Shown in pieces: positions 20,247-28,993 of a DNA stretch of 36,106 bases (the first letter of the stretch is position 1; each line of letters begins with the position of its first letter). The translations under genes and the position numbers were made by a program. The notes beneath the pieces were generated by a model. That model did no database searches, was not told where the DNA came from, and was given only the letters and a program-made list of their open reading frames with translations. The stretch comes from a virus, in IMG/VR virus record IMGVR_UViG_3300028844_003566, positions 1 through 36,106 of that record, one strand, 5' to 3'.

Positions 20247-20350
20247 TTATCTTTGACCAGCGAATTGGCGGCGGTCATAGCACCGAGCAAGGCAAGGAAG
20301 GCAAACCCAACAGCAGTGTTCCACACAACTTGAACACCTTTATTAATCAT
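20243..20350 (-). CDS. Small membrane protein (35 aa)
   Basis: Reads MINKGVQVVWNTAVGFAFLA, then LLGAMTAANSLVKDK: a single hydrophobic helix with charged ends. It overlaps both neighbours by a few bases. No family is recognised. Confidence 0.55.
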   Translation of the reverse strand: MINKGVQVVWNTAVGFAFLALLGAMTAANSLVKDK

Positions 20351-20573
20351 TTCTTTTACGCCAAAACCGATGAGACCTGGGGAGGTTTAAGTGGATAGCC
20401 CGTTCCAATAGATTAGCTAGCTCAAAAGCCATCTCGTCTTTGGTCATTGTGTCTTTGCGAGTAATTGCACAAAGCAGTTCGCCAACCTCTTCATCACAAA
20501 CTACTTTAAAACTTAGAGTTTCAGCCAACTCATTATGTTCAACGTCCCAGACGTTTACAAGCTTGTTACTCAT
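20343..20573 (-). CDS. Hypothetical protein (76 aa)
   Basis: The product begins MSNKLVNVWDVEHNELAETL and ends in a basic helix (HLNLPRSHRFWRKRND). It has two Cys and no membrane helix. It overlaps the small membrane genes on both sides, which suggests coupled translation. No family is recognised. Confidence 0.6.
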   Translation of the reverse strand: MSNKLVNVWDVEHNELAETLSFKVVCDEEVGELLCAITRKDTMTKDEMAFELANLLERAIHLNLPRSHRFWRKRND

Positions 20574-20766
20574 CTTCCATTCCTTTCAATAATTCTTTTG
20601 CTTCCCGAAGTCGAAGCCACATATAAATGAAAGCCCCAACGTACCCGAAAGTAAATCCTGTAATAGTTCCCATATAAAAATCAAAGGCAGTGCAAGCTAC
20701 TAGAAAACATAGCGAGAAATAATAAAATGCTAAATACTTTAGTTGCTTATTAGGGATATTCCACAT
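20566..20766 (-). CDS. Small two-helix membrane protein (66 aa)
   Basis: Two hydrophobic segments (LAFYYFSLCFLVACTAFDF and ITGFTFGYVGAFIYMWL) are followed by a charged tail (REAKELLKGMEDE). The layout is compatible with a small holin, but there is no family match to confirm it. It is encoded two genes downstream of the lytic transglycosylase. Confidence 0.55.
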   Translation of the reverse strand: MWNIPNKQLKYLAFYYFSLCFLVACTAFDFYMGTITGFTFGYVGAFIYMWLRLREAKELLKGMEDE

Positions 20767-21068
20767 TCTCTTAAATCCTCCACTGCTTCATCGGCGTTGT
20801 CCGATAGTAACGATAAAGTTTCTACCTGCTTCTTAGTAAGTATAACAAGCTCACCATCATCTGTCAAGTTTTCTAGGTTTATCTCGCTAGTCATATAGGT
20901 TAGCTGGTTCATCAGGGCGACGACAGCGTTGCTATATTCTACCGCATCTGGTATCTGATATTCCTCAACTGGATACTCGATAAGACTGCAAAGAAACTCA
21001 AGGTCTTCGCCAACAGTCCTTATACCATTCATCAGGTTGTCTAGCCTCATCCCGTACTGTTCTTTCAT
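20739..21068 (-). CDS. Helical acidic protein (109 aa)
   Basis: The ATG at 21068 overlaps the TGA of the transglycosylase gene (ATGA). A longer frame would overlap it by 130 bases and is rejected. The product is all-helical and acidic (NLMNGIRTVGEDLEFLC, LTKKQVETLSLLSDNADEA). It is coupled to the lytic enzyme upstream. No family is recognised. Confidence 0.65.
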   Translation of the reverse strand: MKEQYGMRLDNLMNGIRTVGEDLEFLCSLIEYPVEEYQIPDAVEYSNAVVALMNQLTYMTSEINLENLTDDGELVILTKKQVETLSLLSDNADEAVEDLRECGISLISN

Positions 21069-21571
21069 TGTTTCTTTTGTGCCCAGCTTTTGTGACCCTT
21101 GAGGAATTGCTGCCGCTTTCGATGAACACGGCGAGCATAAGTCGCAATCTTGTCTATGTTCTTGGACTTCATCCACGCTGGTCCACCGTTGTAGCAAGCG
21201 TAAAGATTAATCCCCCGACAGGTTTTATATAGTCGCATCTCACGCAGTACCATAACCGCCGCCAGAGTAGCGTGTTCTGGGTTGTCCATATCTTCTACGA
21301 ACTGTTTGTAGGAAGTATATTTCCATATTTTCTTGCCCCAGAACCGCCAGTTAATCTGGAAGATGCCGACATCACCAGTGTGCGAAGTCTTTCCCTGCTG
21401 GATGCGTGACTCATGCCATGCAATAGCTAGCAACGTATGGGGATCCTCCCCTAGTTTATGTGCCTCATCAATAACCTGGCGAGCGATTTTCTTCTGCGAA
21501 CTATCAAAATAGATAGGCATACTGTGGCTCGACGCCATCAAAGTTAAAGCTACACTTATAAACTCTATCAT
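21065..21571 (-). CDS. Lytic transglycosylase with signal peptide (168 aa)
   Basis: The N-terminus (MIEFISVALTLMASSHS) looks like a signal peptide or signal anchor. The SLT-type core follows: catalytic Glu54 in AIAWHESRI, GDVGIFQIN at 66-74, and YACYNGGPAWM near 124-134. Such enzymes cut the MurNAc-GlcNAc bond of peptidoglycan. The C-terminus is very basic (RRVHRKRQQFLKGHK), which may aid wall or membrane binding. It may be the endolysin or a virion-borne entry enzyme. It is coupled to ClpP upstream by a four-base overlap. Confidence 0.85.
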   Translation of the reverse strand: MIEFISVALTLMASSHSMPIYFDSSQKKIARQVIDEAHKLGEDPHTLLAIAWHESRIQQGKTSHTGDVGIFQINWRFWGKKIWKYTSYKQFVEDMDNPEHATLAAVMVLREMRLYKTCRGINLYACYNGGPAWMKSKNIDKIATYARRVHRKRQQFLKGHKSWAQKKQ

Positions 21572-22170
21572 TCGAAGTCGATATCCACATCAATCTTGAT
21601 AGACATTTTAGGAACTCGTAAATGATTTACTAGCCCGTGACGTTTTGCCTCGGTTCCATCCATAAACCAGTCGGCGTGTTTCTTGTTGAATACTTTCTTC
21701 TTAAAGTAGTCGTCTTTCTTCCCGCAGTTACGAGCCATCATCGTAAAGATCTTCTCGTCTAGGCGGTCAGCTTCAGCAACATCTGCCTTAAGCTCTTCGA
21801 TCTTCCCACGACCACCACTGCTTACGTCGTGAATCATGACAGTAGCGTCAGGGTCAGCGAATCTCATACCCTGTTCACCGAAGGAAAGAAGAACAGCACC
21901 GCAAGACATAGCCTTGCCTTCTACGATAGTTGCAACTGGAATCTCGGAGGACTTGATTGCGGAGATCATAGACATCAAAGAATAAACCTGTCCGCCGTAT
22001 GAGTCAATTATCACAGGGACAACCTTTTGTCCCGTGCTCTGGGCAGCAGCCATCTTGTTGTTGAAGTCTTGAGCAGCCTTCTCATCAAACTTATTAACAC
22101 GAATAATAACTGGTTGGTGCTTCAACTCAAAATCTTTAAGAAGAGGAGAGAACTCTGTTTTCCATAGCAT
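21568..22170 (-). CDS. clpP: ClpP-like serine protease (200 aa)
   Basis: The ClpP/crotonase-fold core is clear: VIIDSYGGQV at 53-62, Ser89 in GKAMSCGAVLL, His114 in VMIHDVSSGG, and Asp167 in ADWFMDGTEAKRHGLV, so the catalytic triad is complete. The Gly-rich loop after the His matches the oligomerising handle helix region. Length agrees with ClpP (about 195-210). No ClpX/ClpA partner gene is visible here, so it may use a host ATPase, act alone, or serve as a head-maturation protease, as ClpP-type proteases do in some phages. The neighbours are a glutaredoxin and the transglycosylase. Confidence 0.88.
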   Translation of the reverse strand: MLWKTEFSPLLKDFELKHQPVIIRVNKFDEKAAQDFNNKMAAAQSTGQKVVPVIIDSYGGQVYSLMSMISAIKSSEIPVATIVEGKAMSCGAVLLSFGEQGMRFADPDATVMIHDVSSGGRGKIEELKADVAEADRLDEKIFTMMARNCGKKDDYFKKKVFNKKHADWFMDGTEAKRHGLVNHLRVPKMSIKIDVDIDFE

Positions 22171-22176
22171 ATTGTT

Positions 22177-22434
22177 TTATCCTTTTAGTAATTGTTTGCC
22201 GTTGCTCAAGTATTCCTTGAGGTCAGTGAACCCACCGATGAACTTTTCTTGTCCTTCTGTGATCTCTACAACAACTGGAACGGTTCGCCAGTTGTATGTA
22301 CTTTGTATCTCATTGAGTAGTTCTGGCTGTTTGTCCAAACCGTATAACTCAAATTCTTTTTTACTTTCCGTTAAAAGCTGAACTGCTGCATGGCAGTATG
22401 GGCAATTAGATTTTGTATATAATCTAAACTTCAT
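22177..22434 (-). CDS. Glutaredoxin (85 aa)
   Basis: The thioredoxin-fold active site CPYC is at residues 11-14. RTVPVVVEI gives the cis-Pro loop and FIGGFTDLKEYL the glutathione-binding tail. Length is typical (about 80-90). Glutaredoxins supply electrons to ribonucleotide reductase and reduce mixed disulphides. In phages they often lie near nucleotide-synthesis genes, but no reductase gene is visible here. Confidence 0.92.
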   Translation of the reverse strand: MKFRLYTKSNCPYCHAAVQLLTESKKEFELYGLDKQPELLNEIQSTYNWRTVPVVVEITEGQEKFIGGFTDLKEYLSNGKQLLKG

Positions 22435-23305
22435 TCAAAACCTCCAATTGTATCGGGTGTACCTGTTCATAAATAGTTTCCGCAAAGCTAACTCGGTAAA
22501 GTTCTCTGCCTGAATGTGGTGAAATATTACGAGAGCGTCCCAACACAATGCCCACAGGGTGTTTAGCTAGGGGCTCTTCTTCACACCAATCCCTGAAGCC
22601 CTGGAACAAATCAAGCAGGGCTTTGTCGGTAGTGATGTAGTCTCTGCCGGATAGGTAAGAGATCAGATCACCCCTCTTGTTGTTAAGGGCACTCTCATCA
22701 CAATACAAGCCAGACAGTTCTGATATCTTTTCCTTTAGCTTATCAATCTTTGGTATAAAGAATCCCATACGGGGCTGAACCAAGGTGCCTGGTCGGTAAG
22801 GAGTATAGCTAGCAATGTATTCAGCGAACTCGTCGAGGGAACTCCAGTTGTACTCGTCGCTCCGCTTCATTATCTTGAGACATTCTCTACAATTAAAGAC
22901 TGAAGAAAAAGAGGAAAATACTTTATTATAGTTCCGAAAGAAGGAGTTGTTATTGATAAATATATTCCCAGGTATTACGAGAACGTCTCTCTCCGTAACT
23001 ATAAACCTCTTCTTGCCTTTGCCGATCGTGAAAGATAGCCGTCTTAAGCTATCTTTATTTATTCCTTCGTACCGCAGATTCTTACACCAAACAAATCTTC
23101 CGTTGCGTAGCAAGGTTTTGTTGGTGCTATCCTCTCCTGCCGACTGAAGAAACACAAGGCGGACAGCACCAGGCGTGCTCTTCTTTGCATAGTTATAACG
23201 ACGAGCGGCGAGCCGCTCAAAATACTGGTTGTCTCCGCCGTCGAGGAGGGACTTTTCCCTAGCACAGAAATGATCTGCGAGGTCATACCAAGCTTTGGTG
23301 GTCAT
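22424..23305 (-). CDS. Hypothetical protein (293 aa)
   Basis: No family is recognised. The product is soluble and mostly basic, with mixed alpha/beta character. It has FNCRECLKIMKRSDEY (two Cys) in the middle, LVQPRMGFFIPKIDKLKEKI later, and the C-terminal VGIVLGRSRNISPHSGRELY, which looks like a small SH3-like end. It overlaps the glutaredoxin start by 11 bases. Confidence 0.7.
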   Translation of the reverse strand: MTTKAWYDLADHFCAREKSLLDGGDNQYFERLAARRYNYAKKSTPGAVRLVFLQSAGEDSTNKTLLRNGRFVWCKNLRYEGINKDSLRRLSFTIGKGKKRFIVTERDVLVIPGNIFINNNSFFRNYNKVFSSFSSVFNCRECLKIMKRSDEYNWSSLDEFAEYIASYTPYRPGTLVQPRMGFFIPKIDKLKEKISELSGLYCDESALNNKRGDLISYLSGRDYITTDKALLDLFQGFRDWCEEEPLAKHPVGIVLGRSRNISPHSGRELYRVSFAETIYEQVHPIQLEVLNEV

Positions 23306-23308
23306 AAG

Positions 23309-23608
23309 TTACTTTAGAATTTTCTGCATCTCTTGAAAGGAAGAGACTACAATGAGTTCAGATGAGCGGAATGTGTTACCATCAACAATTACTCGTGAAA
23401 AGAGGCTGTCTTCGAGACCTTCTTTAGCGAGCATCTCCGTCTCCACTGAAGAGGTGAATTCGTGAGGGACGATTCGAACGACGAAATCTTTGTTAAGCAA
23501 GCAATCCCGTGTGCTAAACTTCTTCTTTGTGCGGATCTGCAAAGAGCCGTCTGGCTTTTCTACAGAGTTCTTTACTACCTCTTCGTATAATTCTACTACT
23601 TTAATCAC
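23309..23608 (-). CDS. Hypothetical protein with GTG start (99 aa)
   Basis: The GTG at 23608 has GGAGG eight bases before it, which favours it over a longer frame starting at 23665 that overlaps the upstream gene by 65 bases. The product (MIKVVELYEEVVKNS, KKKFSTRDCLLNKDFVVRIV) looks alpha/beta. No family is recognised. Confidence 0.6.
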   Translation of the reverse strand: MIKVVELYEEVVKNSVEKPDGSLQIRTKKKFSTRDCLLNKDFVVRIVPHEFTSSVETEMLAKEGLEDSLFSRVIVDGNTFRSSELIVVSSFQEMQKILK

Positions 23609-23825
23609 TGGACAAAACCTCCATTGTATCGATTGTCCTGACATACCACTCGTTACCAAGTACATGGACCCTGTGGTATATGTTTTCGTTATTTACGTTT
23701 GGGTCGGTGACGACGCCCAAACAAGGCTCATCAACACTAATCCACTTCTTTACCTCAAAGTTATCAATGAGTGTAATATTGGATGGAAGATAAACTAGAT
23801 CACCCTTCTTGGGTCTGTAGCTCAT
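23601..23825 (-). CDS. Small SH3-like protein (74 aa)
   Basis: The start MSYRPKKGDLVYLPSNITL and the segment EPCLGVVTDPNVNNENIYHR match small phage proteins with an SH3-like beta barrel. The ATG at 23825 is preferred over one ten codons upstream because the domain begins there. No family name is certain. Confidence 0.6.
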   Translation of the reverse strand: MSYRPKKGDLVYLPSNITLIDNFEVKKWISVDEPCLGVVTDPNVNNENIYHRVHVLGNEWYVRTIDTMEVLSSD

Positions 23826-24249
23826 CGGTAGATTCCTCTTCTTGTGCTGACTCATTCAGCCTATCCACAAAAGAACCAAACTCATTCATTGCTCCAAGGG
23901 TTGATTGTAGCTCTTTAATATTTCGAACCATTTCGCCTGCACTTAGCTTAGGAGCTTCGGTGCGAGGCGTTGCCTGCACAGGAGTTGTTGCTGGTGCTTC
24001 TTGCGGCAACATAGTCTGGAATTTAGCCTGCTCAAAAGAAGTGAGCATATCCCTATACTGTAGTAACTGTGAAGTTGTTTCCTGTAGAAGATCTAATGCT
24101 TCTGTGACTTCTTGCAACAGTGGTCCGTGACCTAGGTTGTCTAAAATATTAGCAGTGACGTGTAGGGTCGCAGCCTCTTGGGACACGAGTGTCGCCATAG
24201 TATCTTCAACCCTATCAAGATCGATATCAAAATTAATCGTTGCTCGCAT
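23800..24249 (-). CDS. Helical protein with Pro/Thr/Ala linker (149 aa)
   Basis: AAGGAGGA precedes the ATG. The N-terminal 80 residues are helical (VSQEAATLHVTANILDNLGH, LLQETTSQLLQYRDMLTSF), followed by a flexible linker (APATTPVQATPRTEAPKL) and an acidic helical tail. This is a typical layout for phage virion or scaffolding proteins, but no family is recognised. Confidence 0.65.
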   Translation of the reverse strand: MRATINFDIDLDRVEDTMATLVSQEAATLHVTANILDNLGHGPLLQEVTEALDLLQETTSQLLQYRDMLTSFEQAKFQTMLPQEAPATTPVQATPRTEAPKLSAGEMVRNIKELQSTLGAMNEFGSFVDRLNESAQEEESTDELQTQEG

Positions 24250-24270
24250 TTACGAGTCCTCCTTTTTATC

Positions 24271-24276
24271 ATTATA
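24271..24276 (-). promoter_or_regulatory. -10 candidate (TATAAT) before 23800-24249
   Basis: A perfect TATAAT preceded by GATG lies 21 bases before the ATG, in the 51-base gap below 24301. No clear -35 box is present, so this is weak. Confidence 0.3.
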
Positions 24277-24300
24277 CATCATCATTTGATGTTTATTAAG

Positions 24301-24939
24301 TTATTTCTTTTTCTTCTTTGCCGCAGCTTTCAAGCAGCGGTCTTGAAGCTTAACGTTCTCGCCATTTACAAGGATGGTTGAAGAAGCGTAGAGCCCCTTG
24401 GCGTGGTTAGCAACCACTAGACCCATCTGGTCGTGAAGCTTAGGATTACTAACCAAGTTGAAGTTCGCACGTACCTTGCACAAAGAGCCAACAGGGAAGG
24501 CAGGCGGTTCAGTCGCAGCCTTGATAGCCTTCTGGGCATACTTGTTTTTGGTCATAGCATTGAATTGCTTTTCAGTAGGAACGAAGTTCTCATCGGAGCC
24601 AATCTTGAGAGAGAGGTCACGGAAGTACATCGTTGTGATGTAGTAGTTTGCTACGATGAGAGCGGTGGGGCGGTGCTCTGCCTTGTAGGACATTTCCCAC
24701 TGCTGGCGTTTCAGCACAGATGCCGGGGAGTAACGCTGTTCCATACGGTCAAGGCACTCAATCTGCTTAGGGGAAAGTTTGCCCTGGTCTTTGAGTTGTG
24801 CATCCATGGATTCTGCGAACTTACGGTCGCCATCCTTGAGGTCTTTAGCCATCAAAGCTTCGAAGCGAGCTTCGCCGTTAGGAACTTCTACACGCTCGGA
24901 GCGTTGTTGTTTAGGATACATTTGATGCCAGTAGCTCAT
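24301..24939 (-). CDS. Hypothetical protein with Lys-rich tail (212 aa)
   Basis: No family is recognised. The N-terminal half is helical and charged (ARFEALMAKDLKDGDRKFA, KLSPKQIECLDRMEQRY). The C-terminal half looks like a small beta barrel (FPVGSLCKVRANFNLVS, MGLVVANHAKGLY). The end is AAAKKKKK. It has its own strong sigma70-type promoter (24961-24988) and a GGGAGAAGAG ribosome site, so it is probably made early or in quantity. A nucleic-acid-binding role would suit the basic tail (inference). Confidence 0.7.
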   Translation of the reverse strand: MSYWHQMYPKQQRSERVEVPNGEARFEALMAKDLKDGDRKFAESMDAQLKDQGKLSPKQIECLDRMEQRYSPASVLKRQQWEMSYKAEHRPTALIVANYYITTMYFRDLSLKIGSDENFVPTEKQFNAMTKNKYAQKAIKAATEPPAFPVGSLCKVRANFNLVSNPKLHDQMGLVVANHAKGLYASSTILVNGENVKLQDRCLKAAAKKKKK

Positions 24940-24960
24940 ATCTCTTCTCCCTACATATGT

Positions 24961-24988
24961 ATAATATCATAGGGACCGAGTGTGTCAA
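24961..24988 (-). promoter_or_regulatory. Strong sigma70 promoter candidate
   Basis: A perfect TTGACA, 16-base spacer and TATTAT with an extended TGA just before the -10. This is the best host-type promoter in the window, in a 57-base gap and directed at the 212-aa gene. Confidence 0.65.
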
Positions 24989-24996
24989 GCTTTTAT

Positions 24997-25356
24997 TTAA
25001 ACTTTATAATCCCAGATCCAAGCCCAGCGTTCTCGGCGGTTGGTATAGAATTCTGATGAAGCTTTGTGATAGGCTTCCTGTTCTGCTCGGATACTGTGGT
25101 AGGCTATTTTGCCGTGTCTATATTTTATATATCCCTTCAAATAGTCCCAGTAATAAAGGATCACAAAGCCAATTAGAAAAGTCTCAAGCATTTGCTGGAA
25201 GTGTATGTACTCGTGTCTCTTTGTTTCTTCACTGATTGTTCCACGACTGAACACTAGGAAGAATAAAGTGATGGCTCCAATGTTGATCGGGGCAACTTTA
25301 GATAACCACACGGGTATCCTGCTATTCTCAATGTATATTGGCTTCCAATTTCTCAT
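24997..25356 (-). CDS. Membrane protein with HExxH motif (119 aa)
   Basis: HEYIHFQQMLE near residue 48 is a zinc-metalloprotease-like HExxH motif, flanked by hydrophobic segments at about 25-37 and 57-73. The later RAEQEAYHKASSEFY has Glu residues that could be a third zinc ligand. I associate a similar layout with small uncharacterised proteins of aquatic phages. The N-terminus (MRNWKPIYIENSRIPVWLSK) is basic. Protease activity is possible but not shown. Confidence 0.55.
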   Translation of the reverse strand: MRNWKPIYIENSRIPVWLSKVAPINIGAITLFFLVFSRGTISEETKRHEYIHFQQMLETFLIGFVILYYWDYLKGYIKYRHGKIAYHSIRAEQEAYHKASSEFYTNRRERWAWIWDYKV

Positions 25357-25357
25357 C

Positions 25358-25492
25358 TTATTCTCCCCAGTCTTCCCACATCCAGCGGGTTTCTATGTGT
25401 CTTTTTATTTTTCTTTCCGCTTCTTTGAGCTTGATGCGATAGTAAACTGTGGGAATAGAAAAAACAATTGCTGTAATTATATACCCAATCAT
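25358..25492 (-). CDS. Small N-terminally anchored protein (44 aa)
   Basis: MIGYIITAIVFSIPTVYYRI forms a membrane helix, followed by a long charged helix (KLKEAERKIKRH) and the acidic end WEDWGE. The layout resembles inner-membrane accessory lysis proteins. The start overlaps the end of the coiled-coil gene upstream. Confidence 0.6.
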   Translation of the reverse strand: MIGYIITAIVFSIPTVYYRIKLKEAERKIKRHIETRWMWEDWGE

Positions 25493-25947
25493 TTCATCAT
25501 CAAGTCCATAAAGTGCTTAACCCACATACCACCAGCAGCAGTAGCGATGAGCCAGATGACTCGCTGAGCACCCTGCTTCCAATCCTGAAGCTTGGCAAAC
25601 TCAATCTGCATCTTCTCGAAGTCTTCCAGGTCTTTGTCGGCTTTCTTCTTCCAAAGCTGAAGCTCCTTCGCAAACTCAAGGGCTGGCTTGGTCTCCTGGA
25701 CATATGCCGCACGGACCTTAGATTCAGACTCAAGTTCTTTAACACGACTGAAAAGACCAGAGTCAGGTTCATAAAGATTTTGTTTAACTCCACGAACCCC
25801 GTCTAGGATATCGTTTTGTGTGTCCTTGATATGCTCAACTTCTATCATCAACTTGTCGAATCCACCGTTCATGGACTTGGCATTAGATATTTTAGTCTCC
25901 ATCTTTTCAACTTTGTCTAAAACAATTTTTAAAATTTCATCGCTCAT
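25489..25947 (-). CDS. Coiled-coil protein with C-terminal membrane helix, holin/XhlA-like layout (152 aa)
   Basis: The ATG at 25947 is preceded by AGGAG. Residues 1-120 form a coiled coil with the segment NLYEPDSGLFSRVKELES, a motif seen in phage coiled-coil membrane proteins. The C-terminal VIWLIATAAGGMWVKHFMDL is one membrane helix. The layout recalls XhlA-type lysis-associated proteins, with a small anchored protein encoded next to it. It lies just after the terminator that ends the GroEL gene. Confidence 0.55.
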   Translation of the reverse strand: MSDEILKIVLDKVEKMETKISNAKSMNGGFDKLMIEVEHIKDTQNDILDGVRGVKQNLYEPDSGLFSRVKELESESKVRAAYVQETKPALEFAKELQLWKKKADKDLEDFEKMQIEFAKLQDWKQGAQRVIWLIATAAGGMWVKHFMDLMMK

Positions 25948-25964
25948 TTTTGGTGCTCCTAAAC

Positions 25965-25995
25965 AAAAAAGACCAGCACACAATGATACTGGTCT
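25965..25995 (-). terminator. Rho-independent terminator downstream of groEL
   Basis: On the minus strand AGACCAG, a 12-base loop, then CTGGTCT followed by TTTTT. The seven-base stem is perfect and the T-run follows directly. It lies 46 bases after the GroEL stop and just before the next start. Confidence 0.8.
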
Positions 25996-26041
25996 CTTAT
26001 GATGTAACCGACTGTTCTAATTAGTCGCTAGACTTGCAAAT

Positions 26042-28071
<2,030 letters not shown>

Positions 28072-28072
28072 T

Positions 28073-28993
28073 TCATTCTCCTCTTTCTTTAGGATAGGGC
28101 AGGTTTGCCCGCTTAGGATTATATTGTACAAACAAATTGCGTAAGTGTTTAGTTTCTTTTTTTGATCTGCCCAAAATATAGCAGTACTTGTGTTTTGAGG
28201 GCACGATTCGGCACTCGCAACTCTCTCGGTACAGCTTCTCTTGTTCCTTGACCTTCTCTTTCATTCCATAAGGCATCGTGTCCCATTTAGGAGTGTACTT
28301 ACCTAGGTATTTTTTCCATTCCTCGTAGGGAATGCCTACTGCTTCAGCATAGCGTCGGTATTTAGATTTCTTGCGGAATTCTCGGTCGCTAAACCATCCC
28401 TTCTCAAGAGCGTTGGGATCCCGATACATCTTCACCGTGCCTGATGTTTGACCGAGATAGGTCCAGTTCAGTGCTTGGTAGATTGTTCCCAGTTCTTTGG
28501 CGAGTGGATCACTGTACGCTTCGAACATCCTGAAGTCAGTATTCTGGACCATCCACTTGCAGGCTCGGGATACAATCCACGACCCCAGGTTCTTTGGAGC
28601 CCAGCTAATTGATGCTCCTCTTGATACTAATTTTATGATGTCCCTGTTTTCTTTGCCGAGGGCAAAACTGAATGTGTTGGGTGTCGCCATCACAACCACG
28701 CCAGCCAGGACACCACTGTTCTTAAGTCGAGCAGTGAAGCGGTGGGTTGGTCGGTTGGGTAGGATCCCCAGGAACTCATGGCGTTCAATGAACGCTTTGA
28801 TTTCAGCACACTGTGCCTTGGCGGTCTTATCAACATAGGCAAAGTCGAAGTCGTCAGTCCGTAGGTCTGCTGCCCACTGCTCGTCTTTCCCTATTTCTCG
28901 TAAGTCTTTTCTGCTGTTCCGAAGTCTTACTTCGTATTGCCAGCAGTGATTTTCTTTTAGATCTTTGAATCGTTCAAATGGATCGGCTCTCAC
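28073..28993 (-). CDS. Mom-like GNAT-fold putative DNA-modification protein (306 aa)
   Basis: The central part (about 65-195) carries the pattern of phage Mom-type proteins: F.ARLKNSGVLAGVVVMATPN, SRGASISWAPKNLGSWIV, then FEAYSDPLAKELGTIYQA and NWTYLG. Phage Mu Mom is a GNAT-fold enzyme that modifies adenine (methylcarbamoyl-adenine) and shields phage DNA from restriction. The long basic C-terminus (FRKKSKYRRYAEAVGIP...) is not part of Mom and may bind nucleic acid. It overlaps the 449-aa gene by four bases. Acetyl transfer to another target is an alternative. Confidence 0.6.
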   Translation of the reverse strand: MRADPFERFKDLKENHCWQYEVRLRNSRKDLREIGKDEQWAADLRTDDFDFAYVDKTAKAQCAEIKAFIERHEFLGILPNRPTHRFTARLKNSGVLAGVVVMATPNTFSFALGKENRDIIKLVSRGASISWAPKNLGSWIVSRACKWMVQNTDFRMFEAYSDPLAKELGTIYQALNWTYLGQTSGTVKMYRDPNALEKGWFSDREFRKKSKYRRYAEAVGIPYEEWKKYLGKYTPKWDTMPYGMKEKVKEQEKLYRESCECRIVPSKHKYCYILGRSKKETKHLRNLFVQYNPKRANLPYPKERGE

